Source: CAZQVN01 sp964596775 (GTDB taxonomy: Bacteria; Eisenbacteria; RBG-16-71-46; JABDJR01; JAWXBZ01). Taken from it: a DNA stretch of 52,341 nucleotides. The stretch is from the NCBI GenBank assembly GCA_964596775.1, contig CAZQVN010000023.1, positions 1 to 52,341 of the forward strand. The letters run 5' to 3'. Position numbers and translations under genes: made by a program. This document shows positions 8,540-16,239 of this stretch, piece by piece; position 1 is the stretch's first letter; each line of letters begins with the position of its first letter. The notes beneath the pieces are model-generated. The model was not told the DNA's origin. It did not search any database and saw nothing but the letters and a program-made list of their open reading frames with translations.

Positions 8540-10386
8540 GCGCGCCGCTTTCTCTGGTAGAGGATGGAGATGAGAAGCAGGAGCAGCCCCACGCCGACGA
8601 ACGACGCGATGCGGTACCCCCGCTCCAGTTCCTGCATGTCGAACAGGAACACCTTGACGATGAGGATGCCGATGACGGCCATGCCGAGGACGCGGACCGG
8701 GCGATAGCGGAACAGGAACCCGCAGAGGATCAGGATTCCGGAGTAGACCGCCCAGATCAACGACAGCGTGAGCAGCGCCGCGAGCCCCGTGTCCACGCCG
8801 AGCCGGAGGCCGCGGGCCAGGAAGTACGCGATCGTTTCCACGGAAATGCGCCAGAGGAACAGCGAAACCGCCGCGAGCACGATCGGCGTGACCAGCCGGC
8901 GCTCCAAGCGGCTCAGGCGGTGACGGTTCCGGGACAGGGTCCACGCCGCGCCGCCGAGGACGAGGGCCGTGGCCGCGCCCACCAGAAAGTCGCCGTTGAC
9001 GAGCGGCCGGTACGCTTCGATGTTGTTCACCGTGTGGATCGTGTCGAGGACGAGCACGCGGAAGATGGCGAGGACGAACACGCCGAGCGCCAGCAGGCGA
9101 TCTCCGAGGTCGCCCATGGTGACGCCCGCCCAGAGCAGCACGCCCCCGAGCAGCGCCCAGCCGAGCGTGACCCAGGCCAGGTCGAACTGGACCGGGATCG
9201 CCAGGACGGCCAGCGCCAGCCCCGCGTAACGGTTCATCCGGGCACCGGGAACGGCCGGGCCGCGCGCTTCCGCGACCCGCGATCCGGCCACGTAGGCCAC
9301 CGCCAGGAACGCCGTGGCGACCCCCCGGAACGCGGTGAGGTCGCCGGACCCGGCCGCATCCGGCTGCATGAGCTGGTAAAGGAACATCTCGAACAGGAGG
9401 GCGTTCAGCACGATGATGAACGAGCGCGCCACCCCGAGAAATCGTCCCGTCGCGCGGCTGACCAGCGGAAACAGCGCGTAGAGCAGCCACAGCGCGCCGA
9501 CGCCGAGGAGCGGGACGAGCCGCCCGAATTGCGGGCCCTGGCCGAGCCACCAGGCGCAGACGAGGAGAACGGTGCCGAGGAAACCGGACAGGGGAAGAAC
9601 CGGCCAGCTCCGCCGGGAGGAGACGAGCAGGGTGCCGATGTTCACGGAAACGAGATAGGGGAGGAGAACGCCTGGCTGGTACCCCTGCCGGGCCAGGAGG
9701 ATCGGCGTGAGGACGGCGCCGGCCTGCGTCAGCGAGGCCACCATGAGCGAGTCTTCCCGCAGCGCCACGACCGCTCCGATCAGCGCGGAGGCGAGCAGGA
9801 ACGGGTAGACGACGGACGCCGGAACAAGATCGTGAAACGCGTGAGCGGCGTAGGACGACAGGTAGAGGAGCGCGATGCCGCCGCCGAGGAGGCCGCGGGC
9901 CAGGAACGCGCGATCGCCCGAGGACATCGCGCGGCCGGCGGCCAGGAACACGACGGCCACGACGAGGCCGGTGAGGATCTGCCCCGGACCCGCCAGCGGG
10001 TTTTCGCCGAGGTCGAAGGCCAGGAAGAACGCGGTGCCGAAGAAGATCGCGAGGACGCCGAGCCAGGTCAGCCACTGTCCGCCGACGAGCGTTTCGAGGT
10101 CGGCGGGGATCCGGTTCCCGAGGGGCGCGGCCTTTTGTGGAACCGCCCCGGCCGGCCGCGCGGCCGCGGCCTCCCGCGGAGCTTCCGGGGCGGACCGGGC
10201 GGCCACGTTCATCGCGGACGCTTCCGGAACCCCGCCCCCAACCTCCAGGCGCTTCAGGCGGGCCTCGAGGTCGGCGTTGATCCGTCCCAGCCGGGCCACG
10301 TCACGCCTGAGGATCCAGACGAGAATCAGCGCCACGGGAGCGGATACGAGCAGGGCGAGAATGAGGATCACCAGGGCCGGAATCAC
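8536..10386 (-). CDS. DUF2339 family multi-pass membrane protein
   Basis: An N-terminal membrane helix (IPALVILILALLVSAPVALIL) is followed by a short heptad-like stretch (INADLEARLKRLEVGGG), a disordered Ala/Pro linker, and then about 18 to 20 closely packed helices starting at VGGQWLTWLGVLAIFFGTAFFLAF. That W-L-x-x-x-G core and overall layout are those of DUF2339, a family of unknown function. The GTG at 10386 is preferred because the first helix begins at once; a TTG at 10443 would place the 22-bp direct repeat inside the coding region. Neither has a strong ribosome binding site. The stop overlaps the start of the DUF3999-ModA fusion. Confidence 0.75.
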   Translation of the reverse strand: MIPALVILILALLVSAPVALILVWILRRDVARLGRINADLEARLKRLEVGGGVPEASAMNVAARSAPEAPREAAAARPAGAVPQKAAPLGNRIPADLETLVGGQWLTWLGVLAIFFGTAFFLAFDLGENPLAGPGQILTGLVVAVVFLAAGRAMSSGDRAFLARGLLGGGIALLYLSSYAAHAFHDLVPASVVYPFLLASALIGAVVALREDSLMVASLTQAGAVLTPILLARQGYQPGVLLPYLVSVNIGTLLVSSRRSWPVLPLSGFLGTVLLVCAWWLGQGPQFGRLVPLLGVGALWLLYALFPLVSRATGRFLGVARSFIIVLNALLFEMFLYQLMQPDAAGSGDLTAFRGVATAFLAVAYVAGSRVAEARGPAVPGARMNRYAGLALAVLAIPVQFDLAWVTLGWALLGGVLLWAGVTMGDLGDRLLALGVFVLAIFRVLVLDTIHTVNNIEAYRPLVNGDFLVGAATALVLGGAAWTLSRNRHRLSRLERRLVTPIVLAAVSLFLWRISVETIAYFLARGLRLGVDTGLAALLTLSLIWAVYSGILILCGFLFRYRPVRVLGMAVIGILIVKVFLFDMQELERGYRIASFVGVGLLLLLISILYQRKRRA

Positions 10387-10412
10387 CCGGCGAGTCTGCC
10401 CCGCGGTCGGGC

Positions 10413-10455
10413 CGTTTGCAAGTGGAGCCCGGGTCGTTTGCAAGTCGAGCCGGGG
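10413..10455. repeat. Two-copy 22-bp-period direct repeat
   Basis: Copy one (10413-10433) and copy two (10435-10455) are 21 bases each, share 19 of 21 bases, and both start CGTTTGCAAG. Each contains the small palindrome TTGCAA, so the palindromes are exactly 22 bases apart, about two helical turns. They lie in the divergent region between the DUF2339 gene and the HtrA-type protease gene, which fits an operator. It may equally be a chance duplication. Confidence 0.6.
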
Positions 10456-10523
10456 ATGTTAGCGTGATACCGAATCCGGCGGCGATACCGGCCTGTCGAG
10501 GCCGAAAAACCCCAGGGGGATGA

Positions 10524-11939
10524 ATGCGTGCTCGATCCGTTCGACTGATTCCGTTTCTCGTTCTGATGTGCGGCGTGATCACCTGGGGAGGAGCGGCCGG
10601 TGCGGCCGACCGGAAGGCGCCGTCCGACCTGTCCGACCTGAGCCGGTCGCTCGAGGAGCTGGCGGAGCGGATTGCGCCGGCGGTGGTCCGGATTTCGGCC
10701 ACCGCCCAGGGCACGGAGGGGGCAACCGGTGCGTTTCCGGGGCGCGAGCGGCGGGGCGGTTCCGGCGTGATCCTCACCGTCGACGGCTACATCATCACGA
10801 ACGCGCACGTCGTGGACCAGGCCCGGCAGATCCGGGTTCAGCTGTCCCCGCCGGACGCCGCTCCCGGCCGGTCGATCCTGAAGCCGGTGGGCAGCCGGTT
10901 CCCGGCCCGGATCATCGGGGTGGACCGCGAAACGGACCTGGCCCTGATCAAGATCGACGGGTCGGATCTCCCGTATCTCCCTCTCGGCGATTCCGACCGG
11001 CTCCGCCCCGGCCAGATCGTCCTCGCGCTCGGCAGCCCGCTCGGCCTGGACAATTCGGTCACGATGGGGGTCATCAGCGCGGTGGGCCGGCAGCTCCGGC
11101 CGGAGGACCGCATGGTCTACATCCAGACGGACGCCCCGATCAATCCGGGCAACTCCGGCGGGGCGCTGGTCAGCGCCGGAGGGGAACTCGTCGGCATCAA
11201 CACGCTGATCTTTTCGCAATCGGGGGGGAGCGAGGGGATCGGCTTCGCCGCGCCGTCCAACATCGTGCTCCGCGTGTTCGACGAATTGCGGACTCACGGC
11301 CGCGTCCGCCGCGGCGAGATCGGCGCGTCGGCCCAGACGATCTCGCCGGTGATGGCCCGCGGCCTGTCGCTTCCGCGCGACCGGGGCGTCATCATCGGTG
11401 ATGTCTTTCCGGGCGGCCCCGCGGACCAGGCGGGCCTCCGGGCCGGCGACGTCGTGTTGACGCTGAACGGCAAGGCGATGGAAAACGGGCGCCAGCTCGA
11501 CGTGAATCTCTACCGCGCCGGTGTCGGGTCCACGGCCAGGCTGGACGTTCTCCGCGGCGACCGCACCGTGACGCTGCACGTGCCGGTCGTCGAGCGCGCC
11601 GACGATCCGGAACGCTTCGCCGATCTCGTGGACCCGCAGGCGAACCTCGTGGCCCGCCTGGGGATCCTCGGCATCGAAGCCGACGCGAAGATCGCCGGGT
11701 TCCTCCCGTGGCTCCGCGCACCGGGCGGCGTCGTCGTGGCCGCGCGGGAAGCTGCCGGTATCACCGGCGACGAGGGTGGCCTCGAAGTCGGCGACACGAT
11801 CCTCGCCGTGAACGGGGCGGCCACGGTCACGCTGTCCGGTCTGAAGACCGCCGCGGAGGCGCTGCGCCCCGGGGACGCCGCGGTGCTCACCGTCAACCGG
11901 CGCGGCCGCATGATGTATCTCTCCTTCGAGATGGAATAG
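10524..11939 (+). CDS. HtrA/DegP-like periplasmic serine protease with two PDZ domains
   Basis: A 471-residue protein starting at ATG 10524 with AGGGGGA just upstream and a signal peptide (LIPFLVLMCGVITWGGAAGAA). The trypsin-like domain has the full triad: His95 in ITNAHVVD, Asp138 in RETDLALIKID and Ser211 in NPGNSGGAL. Two PDZ regions follow, at about residues 265-355 (GVIIGDVFPGGPADQAGLRAGD) and about 385-470 (GVVVAAREAAGITGDEGGLEVGD). HtrA proteins degrade or refold damaged envelope proteins. It lies 12 bases before an ABC ATPase and its permease, so the three probably form one unit with an envelope-maintenance role (inference). Confidence 0.92.
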   Translation: MRARSVRLIPFLVLMCGVITWGGAAGAADRKAPSDLSDLSRSLEELAERIAPAVVRISATAQGTEGATGAFPGRERRGGSGVILTVDGYIITNAHVVDQARQIRVQLSPPDAAPGRSILKPVGSRFPARIIGVDRETDLALIKIDGSDLPYLPLGDSDRLRPGQIVLALGSPLGLDNSVTMGVISAVGRQLRPEDRMVYIQTDAPINPGNSGGALVSAGGELVGINTLIFSQSGGSEGIGFAAPSNIVLRVFDELRTHGRVRRGEIGASAQTISPVMARGLSLPRDRGVIIGDVFPGGPADQAGLRAGDVVLTLNGKAMENGRQLDVNLYRAGVGSTARLDVLRGDRTVTLHVPVVERADDPERFADLVDPQANLVARLGILGIEADAKIAGFLPWLRAPGGVVVAAREAAGITGDEGGLEVGDTILAVNGAATVTLSGLKTAAEALRPGDAAVLTVNRRGRMMYLSFEME

Positions 11940-11951
11940 CGGGGGCGCGCG

Positions 11952-12662
11952 TTGGACTCGACCGCCGCGGCGGACGATCCGGACGTTCTCATCCGGGCGG
12001 AGCGGCTCAGCCGGCACTACGTGCGGCCGCGCCAGACCGTGCGGGCCGTGGACAACGTGGACCTGGCGCTCCGCCGCGGCGAGTTCCTGGCCGTGGTCGG
12101 CGCGTCGGGGTCGGGCAAGTCCACGCTGCTCTGCCTGCTTGCCGGGCTCGACAGCCCGACATCGGGACACGTGGTGGTGTCCGGACGGCGCCTCGGTGAC
12201 CTCTCGCGGCGGGCGCGTTCGGAATACCGGGCCCGCCAGGTGGGCGTGATCTTCCAGCAGTTCCACCTGCTTCCGCACCACAGCGCGCTCCGGAACGTCG
12301 AGATGGCCCTCCATTTCAACGGCACACCGCACCGGGAGCGCCGGGGGCGGGCCCGGGTCGCGCTGGAACGCCTCGGTCTCGGCGACCGCCTGGATCACCG
12401 CCCGATCGACCTGTCGGGCGGGGAACAGCAGCGGGTGGCCATCGCCCGGGCGCTGGTCAAGAATCCGCTCGTTCTCTTTGCCGATGAACCCACCGGCAAC
12501 CTGGATCGCGAGAACTCCGAGGCGATCCTCGGCACGCTGTCCGCACTGCACCGGGACGGCATGACGGTGATGCTCGTCACCCACGATCTCGACGCGGCGG
12601 CGCGGGTGGCCGACCGGATCGTCCGCATGGACTACGGGTCGATCGTCGCGGGGGCATCGTGA
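11952..12662 (+). CDS. MacB/LolD-type ABC transporter ATP-binding protein
   Basis: A 236-residue ATPase. Walker A is GASGSGKST, the signature is LSGGEQQRVAIARAL, Walker B is LVLFADEPTGNLD and the switch histidine is in MLVTHD. The DEPTGNLD form is characteristic of the MacB/LolD/FtsE branch, which works by mechanotransmission on the periplasmic side and not by classical transport. The start is a TTG at 11952, twelve bases after the protease stop; the ribosome binding site is weak. The stop overlaps the GTG of the permease gene. Substrate unknown; lipoprotein release or peptide export are the usual roles. Confidence 0.88.
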   Translation: MDSTAAADDPDVLIRAERLSRHYVRPRQTVRAVDNVDLALRRGEFLAVVGASGSGKSTLLCLLAGLDSPTSGHVVVSGRRLGDLSRRARSEYRARQVGVIFQQFHLLPHHSALRNVEMALHFNGTPHRERRGRARVALERLGLGDRLDHRPIDLSGGEQQRVAIARALVKNPLVLFADEPTGNLDRENSEAILGTLSALHRDGMTVMLVTHDLDAAARVADRIVRMDYGSIVAGAS

Positions 12663-14119
12663 ACGCGCGCGACCTCGTTTCGGTGTCCTTCGAGAATCTC
12701 CGGCGCAGCAAGCTCCGCACCGCGCTCACGATCGCCGGCGTCGTCATCGCGGTGGCCACGTTCACGGCCATGCTTTCGTTTGCCGCGGGCAACCAGCGCT
12801 ACTTCACGACGGCGTTCCGCGAGTTCGGCCTGCTCAGCACGATGACGGTGACCCCATTCCGGGACGCGCCGGCCGATGCGTCGGCGCCGCGGGTGCTGAA
12901 CGAGGAGGCGGTGCGGGCGCTGGCCGCGATCCCCGGCGTGCGCCTCGCGTACCCCTATTCCACGTTCGCGGTGACCGCCGCCGTCCGTGACACGGCGGTG
13001 GCGTCGACGGCACGGGCGATCCCGCTCACGGCGCTGAGCACGAAACTCCAGAACCGGGTGCTCGGAGGCGCCGTGTTCAGCGCGGACTCGGCGCGGGAGG
13101 CGATCGTCACCCACGAGTTCGTGGAGAGCGTGGCCGCTGAGCCGGAGTCGCTGCTCGGGAGACCGCTCGTGATCTCGCTCAAGGCGGCAAGCCTCGACAG
13201 CGCCTTCGCCGCGAGCTTCGACGCTCCGGTCCTTGAGGCCGGCAGACTGTTCGAGCGGGTCGATCTCGATTCCGTCCTCGATCCGGGCTACCGGGGCCGC
13301 TTCGTCCGCCACGAACTGTCCGAACGCTCCCGCCGTTTCTTCGACGGCTTCATGAACCGCCAGGAAACCGTGGCCGAAACGCTGGTGATCGTCGGCGTGG
13401 CGCCGGAGGATCGCGCGCATCCGTTCCAGACGACCCCGATCGTGATCCCGGAAGGGGTGGCGGTGTCGCTCGCGTCGCGCGGGATGATCGTGGACGGGAA
13501 CATGGCCGACCTGCTCGCGGCGCTCAGGGACGGTCGCCTGTTCGAACCCGAAGGGGGCGGGGGGCGGAGCTTTCCGAGGGTCACGCTGGAGCTCGAGCCG
13601 CTGGTCGATCCCGCCGTGGTCCGCGACAGCGTCGAGGCGCTCGGCTACCGGGGATTCAGCTTCGCCGAGCAGTTCCGGGAGATGCAGCGGTTCATGGTCT
13701 ACTTCTACGCCGGCCTCGGCGTCGTCGGGCTGATCGCGCTGGTGACCGCCGCGCTCGGGATCATCAACACGCTCGTGATGTCGGTTTCGGAGCGCCGCCG
13801 CGAAATCGGCATCCTCAAGTCGCTGGGCGCCGACGAGGACGACATCCACCGCCTGTTCCTCATGGAGTCGGCGGCCATCGGGGCGATCGGATCCGTCATC
13901 GGCATCGGGTGCGGCTGGGTCGGCACGCGGATCGTGGCCGCCGTCGGAAAGGTCATCATGGAGCGGGAGGGGATGCCGGTGTTCGATCCGTTCGCGCTTC
14001 CCGTGTGGCTCGTTCTGGGGGCGCTTCTGCTCGGAGTGGCTGTGAGCGTCGCGGCAGGGCTGTTTCCCGCGGCGCGGGCGGCGGCCGTGGACCCGGTGGA
14101 GGCGTTGCGGGGGGAGTAA
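12659..14119 (+). CDS. MacB/FtsX-type ABC transporter permease
   Basis: A 486-residue permease with a GTG start overlapping the ATPase stop by four bases. The N-terminal helix (RSKLRTALTIAGVVIAVATFTAML) is followed by a periplasmic domain of about 300 residues. Three helices close the protein in the FtsX arrangement: VYFYAGLGVVGLIALVTAALGIINTLVM, then AIGAIGSVIGIGCGWVG, then VWLVLGALLLGVAVSVAAGLFPA. The coupling segment is SERRREIGILKSLGADEDDI, and the terminal ARAAAVDPVEALRGE is typical of the family. With the ATPase it forms a type VII ABC system. Confidence 0.9.
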   Translation: MNARDLVSVSFENLRRSKLRTALTIAGVVIAVATFTAMLSFAAGNQRYFTTAFREFGLLSTMTVTPFRDAPADASAPRVLNEEAVRALAAIPGVRLAYPYSTFAVTAAVRDTAVASTARAIPLTALSTKLQNRVLGGAVFSADSAREAIVTHEFVESVAAEPESLLGRPLVISLKAASLDSAFAASFDAPVLEAGRLFERVDLDSVLDPGYRGRFVRHELSERSRRFFDGFMNRQETVAETLVIVGVAPEDRAHPFQTTPIVIPEGVAVSLASRGMIVDGNMADLLAALRDGRLFEPEGGGGRSFPRVTLELEPLVDPAVVRDSVEALGYRGFSFAEQFREMQRFMVYFYAGLGVVGLIALVTAALGIINTLVMSVSERRREIGILKSLGADEDDIHRLFLMESAAIGAIGSVIGIGCGWVGTRIVAAVGKVIMEREGMPVFDPFALPVWLVLGALLLGVAVSVAAGLFPAARAAAVDPVEALRGE

Positions 14120-14202
14120 CTGGTTAGCTCTAGCGTTGAAGGTTCAAAGCTGGCCCGTCAGTGGGAGTCCAGCAAGGTTTGAGGGAATAGTTCGAATGTG
14201 CC
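14120..14202. other. Left edge of the accessory island, no gene seen
   Basis: Directly after the permease stop the base composition drops. GTTAGCT at 14123-14129 resembles the R' half of an integron recombination site, though one base departs from the GTTRRRY consensus. No coding region of its own could be supported before the first attC-like half site. Confidence 0.35.
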
Positions 14203-14449
14203 TTCTAACAGGATGCAGGCAGACGGTCTCTCGTGTCACGGCGGGTGCCTGCGCACCCGCCGCGCCACCTACGCCAAGCGCCTCAAGAAGCAGCTCACGA
14301 TTCGTTTGGACGAGGCCACTATTGCCTACTTCAAACAACTTTCGGACGAGACGGGAGTGCCTTACCAGACGCTGATCAACCTGTACCTGCGAGATTGCGC
14401 GACATCTGGTCGAAAACTGGCGATGAAGTGGAAGTCTGAGGCTGCTTGA
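14198..14449 (+). pseudogene. BrnA-like antitoxin with its N-terminus replaced by an attC-like half site
   Basis: From 14270 on, the frame reads YAKRLKKQLTIRLDEATIAY, then FKQLSDETGVPYQTLINLYLRDC, then RKLAMKWKSEA. This is the conserved ribbon-helix-helix and C-terminal part of BrnA-type antitoxins. The 24 codons before it (GTG 14198) are simply the translation of the attC-like sequence at 14203-14268; the normal first 20 or so antitoxin residues are missing. No BrnT-type toxin is present next to it. The gene therefore looks like an N-terminally truncated antitoxin joined to a recombination-site half. A short translated product from within is possible, but no ribosome binding site is evident. 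Confidence 0.7.
14203..14268. repeat. attC-like half site, copy 1 (right arm lost)
   Basis: TTCTAAC at 14203-14209 (R''-like), a left arm AGGATGCAGGCAGACGG, then an inner hairpin with an 8-bp stem (GCGGGTGC / GCACCCGC). From TAACAGG to CGCCAC it matches copy 2 at 14473-14533 over about 60 bases with few differences. The expected right arm ending in GTTRRRY is absent: the sequence runs straight into the antitoxin frame. Confidence 0.65.
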
Positions 14450-14469
14450 GGTTGAGGTTTTGAGACGGC

Positions 14470-14563
14470 GCCTAACAGGCTGCAGCAGGCGGTCTGTCGT
14501 GTCACGACGGGTGCAGAGCACCCGCCGCGCCACTCGGTCCGCTGCTGAGCCTGCCCGTTAGAT
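14470..14563. other. Complete integron attC-like recombination site
   Basis: GCCTAAC at 14470-14476 matches RYYYAAC, and GTTAGAT at 14557-14563 matches GTTRRRY. Between them is an imperfect palindrome: left arm AGGCTGCAGCAGGCGG pairs with right arm CCGCTGCTGAGCCT, leaving single unpaired bases as in the extrahelical bases of attC sites. The centre folds as GTCGTG/CACGAC and CGGGTGC/GCACCCG. The length of 94 bases is within the usual attC range. A new reading frame starts at ATG 14562, within the last bases of the site, as is normal for cassettes. Confidence 0.75.
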
Positions 14564-14675
14564 GAAAAAAGGTGTGAAGGTCATGCGTTGTGGCGGATTG
14601 CTTCTCGTTGGAGTCTTGTTGATTTCAGCCCACGCTCTTGCCCTCTCAAACGATGACGTTGTCTCCGGGAGCTAG
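14562..14675 (+). CDS. Short exported peptide, probably the truncated start of a cassette gene
   Basis: ATG 14562 begins inside the attC-like site. The frame gives 37 residues: a basic start MKKGVKVMRCGG, a hydrophobic core LLLVGVLLISAHALA, and LSNDDVVSGS before TAG. This is a convincing signal peptide with almost nothing after it, so the gene probably lost the rest by deletion. Its end overlaps the start of the alpha/beta hydrolase remnant in another frame. An in-frame ATG at 14583 is an alternative start. Confidence 0.4.
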   Translation: MKKGVKVMRCGGLLLVGVLLISAHALALSNDDVVSGS

Positions 14676-15137
14676 ACACGTGCATATTGAATTGGACGGG
14701 TCACGTCTGTGGTTTGACGTTGAAGGGGTCAAGCTTGCGGCGGTTGGGTCAGCGATGCGTGAGCGACCCACGGTCATTGTGGTCCACGGTGGACCGGTTT
14801 CGTTCGACCACTCCTACTTCAAGCCTGCCTTCGCGCAGATTTCGACATCGTCGGTCAGCTGTCCAGGGTGTGCTGCCCGACCCTCGTTTGTGTCGGCACG
14901 CTCGATCCCATCACTCCCCTGGAGGCTTCACAAGAGATCGTAACTGCTCTGTCCCAGGCAAGGGCGCGGCTGGAAGTGATCGACGGTGCCGGCCACTTCC
15001 CGTGGAAGGACGCTCCGGTTGAATACTGGACGGTCATCGAGGAGTTCATAACGGCGACGTATGAAGCCAGGATCGCCGAAAGTTCGATTGCGGCCCACCA
15101 GGCCGAGGCATCGGGCCGGCCTTCGGACGGCGGTTGA
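14638..15137 (+). pseudogene. Alpha/beta hydrolase (proline-iminopeptidase-like) with internal deletion and frameshift
   Basis: The first piece reads ERPTVIVVHGGPVSFDHSYF followed by KPAF, the oxyanion-hole region of proline-iminopeptidase-like hydrolases. Near 14833 the family match jumps to another frame and to the C-terminal region: DFDIVGQLSRVCCPTLVCVG, TLDPITPLEASQEI, then VIDGAGHFPWKDAPVEYW with the family's late Asp and His. The middle of the enzyme, including the nucleophile Ser elbow and the lid, is missing (an intact homologue would need several hundred more bases). It is therefore a pseudogene. Confidence 0.75.
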
Positions 15138-15369
15138 TCGACAAGTTGGATTGCACGAGGTTCATGAAGCGTGCACTCGAGGGCGACGGCGCGGCGCTTG
15201 TGTGCCAGGAGGTGGGAATGGAGGCACATTGTAGTTTAAGCTTGGACATGATGCCCGCCTTTCGGTGAAATTGTCGGAAAAGCCGCGCGATGTGAAGTGG
15301 CCTGGATTTTTCAAGCCATGAAAAACCCCTGTCAACACGGTGGCTGCATTCCAATCCGAGGAGACAAGC
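15138..15369. other. Non-coding stretch inside the accessory island
   Basis: About 230 bases with no supported gene. No second complete attC site was found here, so any recombination site that once separated the hydrolase from the next remnant has decayed or was deleted. CGAGGAGA at 15356-15363 is the ribosome binding site of the next frame. Confidence 0.4.
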
Positions 15370-15558
15370 ATGGACAACGTGACCTTCCTGAAGAGTCTTT
15401 ACGATGCGTTCGGCCGCGGAGACATCCCGACCGTTCTTGGGGCGATGAGCCCGGACATCCACTGGCACAAGGCTGAGGGCAACCCCTGCATGCCCGGCGG
15501 GAAGGCCTGGGCAGGGCCGGACACGGCGAAACTCCAGGACGTCATGGGAGCCAGGTAG
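15370..15558 (+). pseudogene. SnoaL/NTF2-like protein, N-terminal fragment
   Basis: ATG 15370 follows GAGGAGA. The 62 residues begin MDNVTFLKSLYDAFGRGDIP and continue TVLGAMSPDIHWHKAEGNP, the first helix and strand of a SnoaL-like (NTF2-fold) domain. An intact family member has about 120-140 residues, and here the frame stops right after GPDTAKLQDVMGAR. The sequence runs into the AlkD-like gene six bases later. It is read as a remnant left when two genes were joined by deletion. Confidence 0.65.
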
Positions 15559-15564
15559 GTCACC

Positions 15565-16203
15565 ATGGCTTCCGCAGCTGCAAGGAAGTTCGCGTCTGAA
15601 CTGAACGGCAAAGACACGAAAATGGGGGACATCAAGAAGCGCGGCGGCGAAATCGGAAAGAACCACGAACTCGCGATGGAGCTGTGGTCGATGGGCGGCT
15701 ATCACGCCCGCCTTCTCTCGTGCCTGATCTTCGACAAGGCGCTGCTGACTCCGGACGTCATCGAGAGGCTGGCCGCCGACATGCTCGACCACGACGAGAA
15801 GGAGCGGAGCCAGCTGGCGGACTGGCTGCTGGCCAACCAGCTCATGAAAGCCAGGAAGACCGTCGCCCTGATCTCCGGGTGGGAAGACAGCCCTTCACCG
15901 ATCCTCCGCCGTCTCTTCTGGTATCACCAGGCTCGCTTGCGATGGACCGGTCAGGCCCCTCCGGACAACAGCGGAAAACTCCTGAAGTCGCTGGAGCGCG
16001 ACATGGGAACGGCTCCGCCGGAAGTCCAGTGGGCGATGAACTTCTGTGCCTGCCAGATCGGCGTTCATGAACCCGAGTTCCGATCCCGGTGCATCAGGCT
16101 GGGCGAAAAAAACGGGCTGTACAAGAACGAACCGGTTGCCAAAAACTGCACGCCTTCATACCTGCCGGAGTTCATTCGGATCGAAGTCGCCAAACGACAA
16201 TGA
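15565..16203 (+). CDS. DNA alkylation repair (AlkD-like) family protein
   Basis: A 212-residue helical-repeat protein: MGDIKKRGGEIGKNHELAMELW, then SMGGYHARLLSCLIFDKALLTP, WLLANQLMKARKTVALISGWE and EVQWAMNFCACQIGVHEPEFRSRCI. This is the AlkD/DNA-alkylation-repair HEAT-like family. The usual N-terminal segment with the glycine-rich FGV.LG-type approach is shortened (ELNGKDTKMGDIKKRG), so the extreme N-terminus may have been lost when the SnoaL fragment was joined. Base removal activity is uncertain because many small members of this family are uncharacterised. It is the only apparently full-size gene in the island and ends 36 bases before a convergent channel gene. Confidence 0.75.
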   Translation: MASAAARKFASELNGKDTKMGDIKKRGGEIGKNHELAMELWSMGGYHARLLSCLIFDKALLTPDVIERLAADMLDHDEKERSQLADWLLANQLMKARKTVALISGWEDSPSPILRRLFWYHQARLRWTGQAPPDNSGKLLKSLERDMGTAPPEVQWAMNFCACQIGVHEPEFRSRCIRLGEKNGLYKNEPVAKNCTPSYLPEFIRIEVAKRQ

Positions 16204-16239
16204 GGGCCACCGCGGAGATCCGGCGGAACGCGGCCGGTT

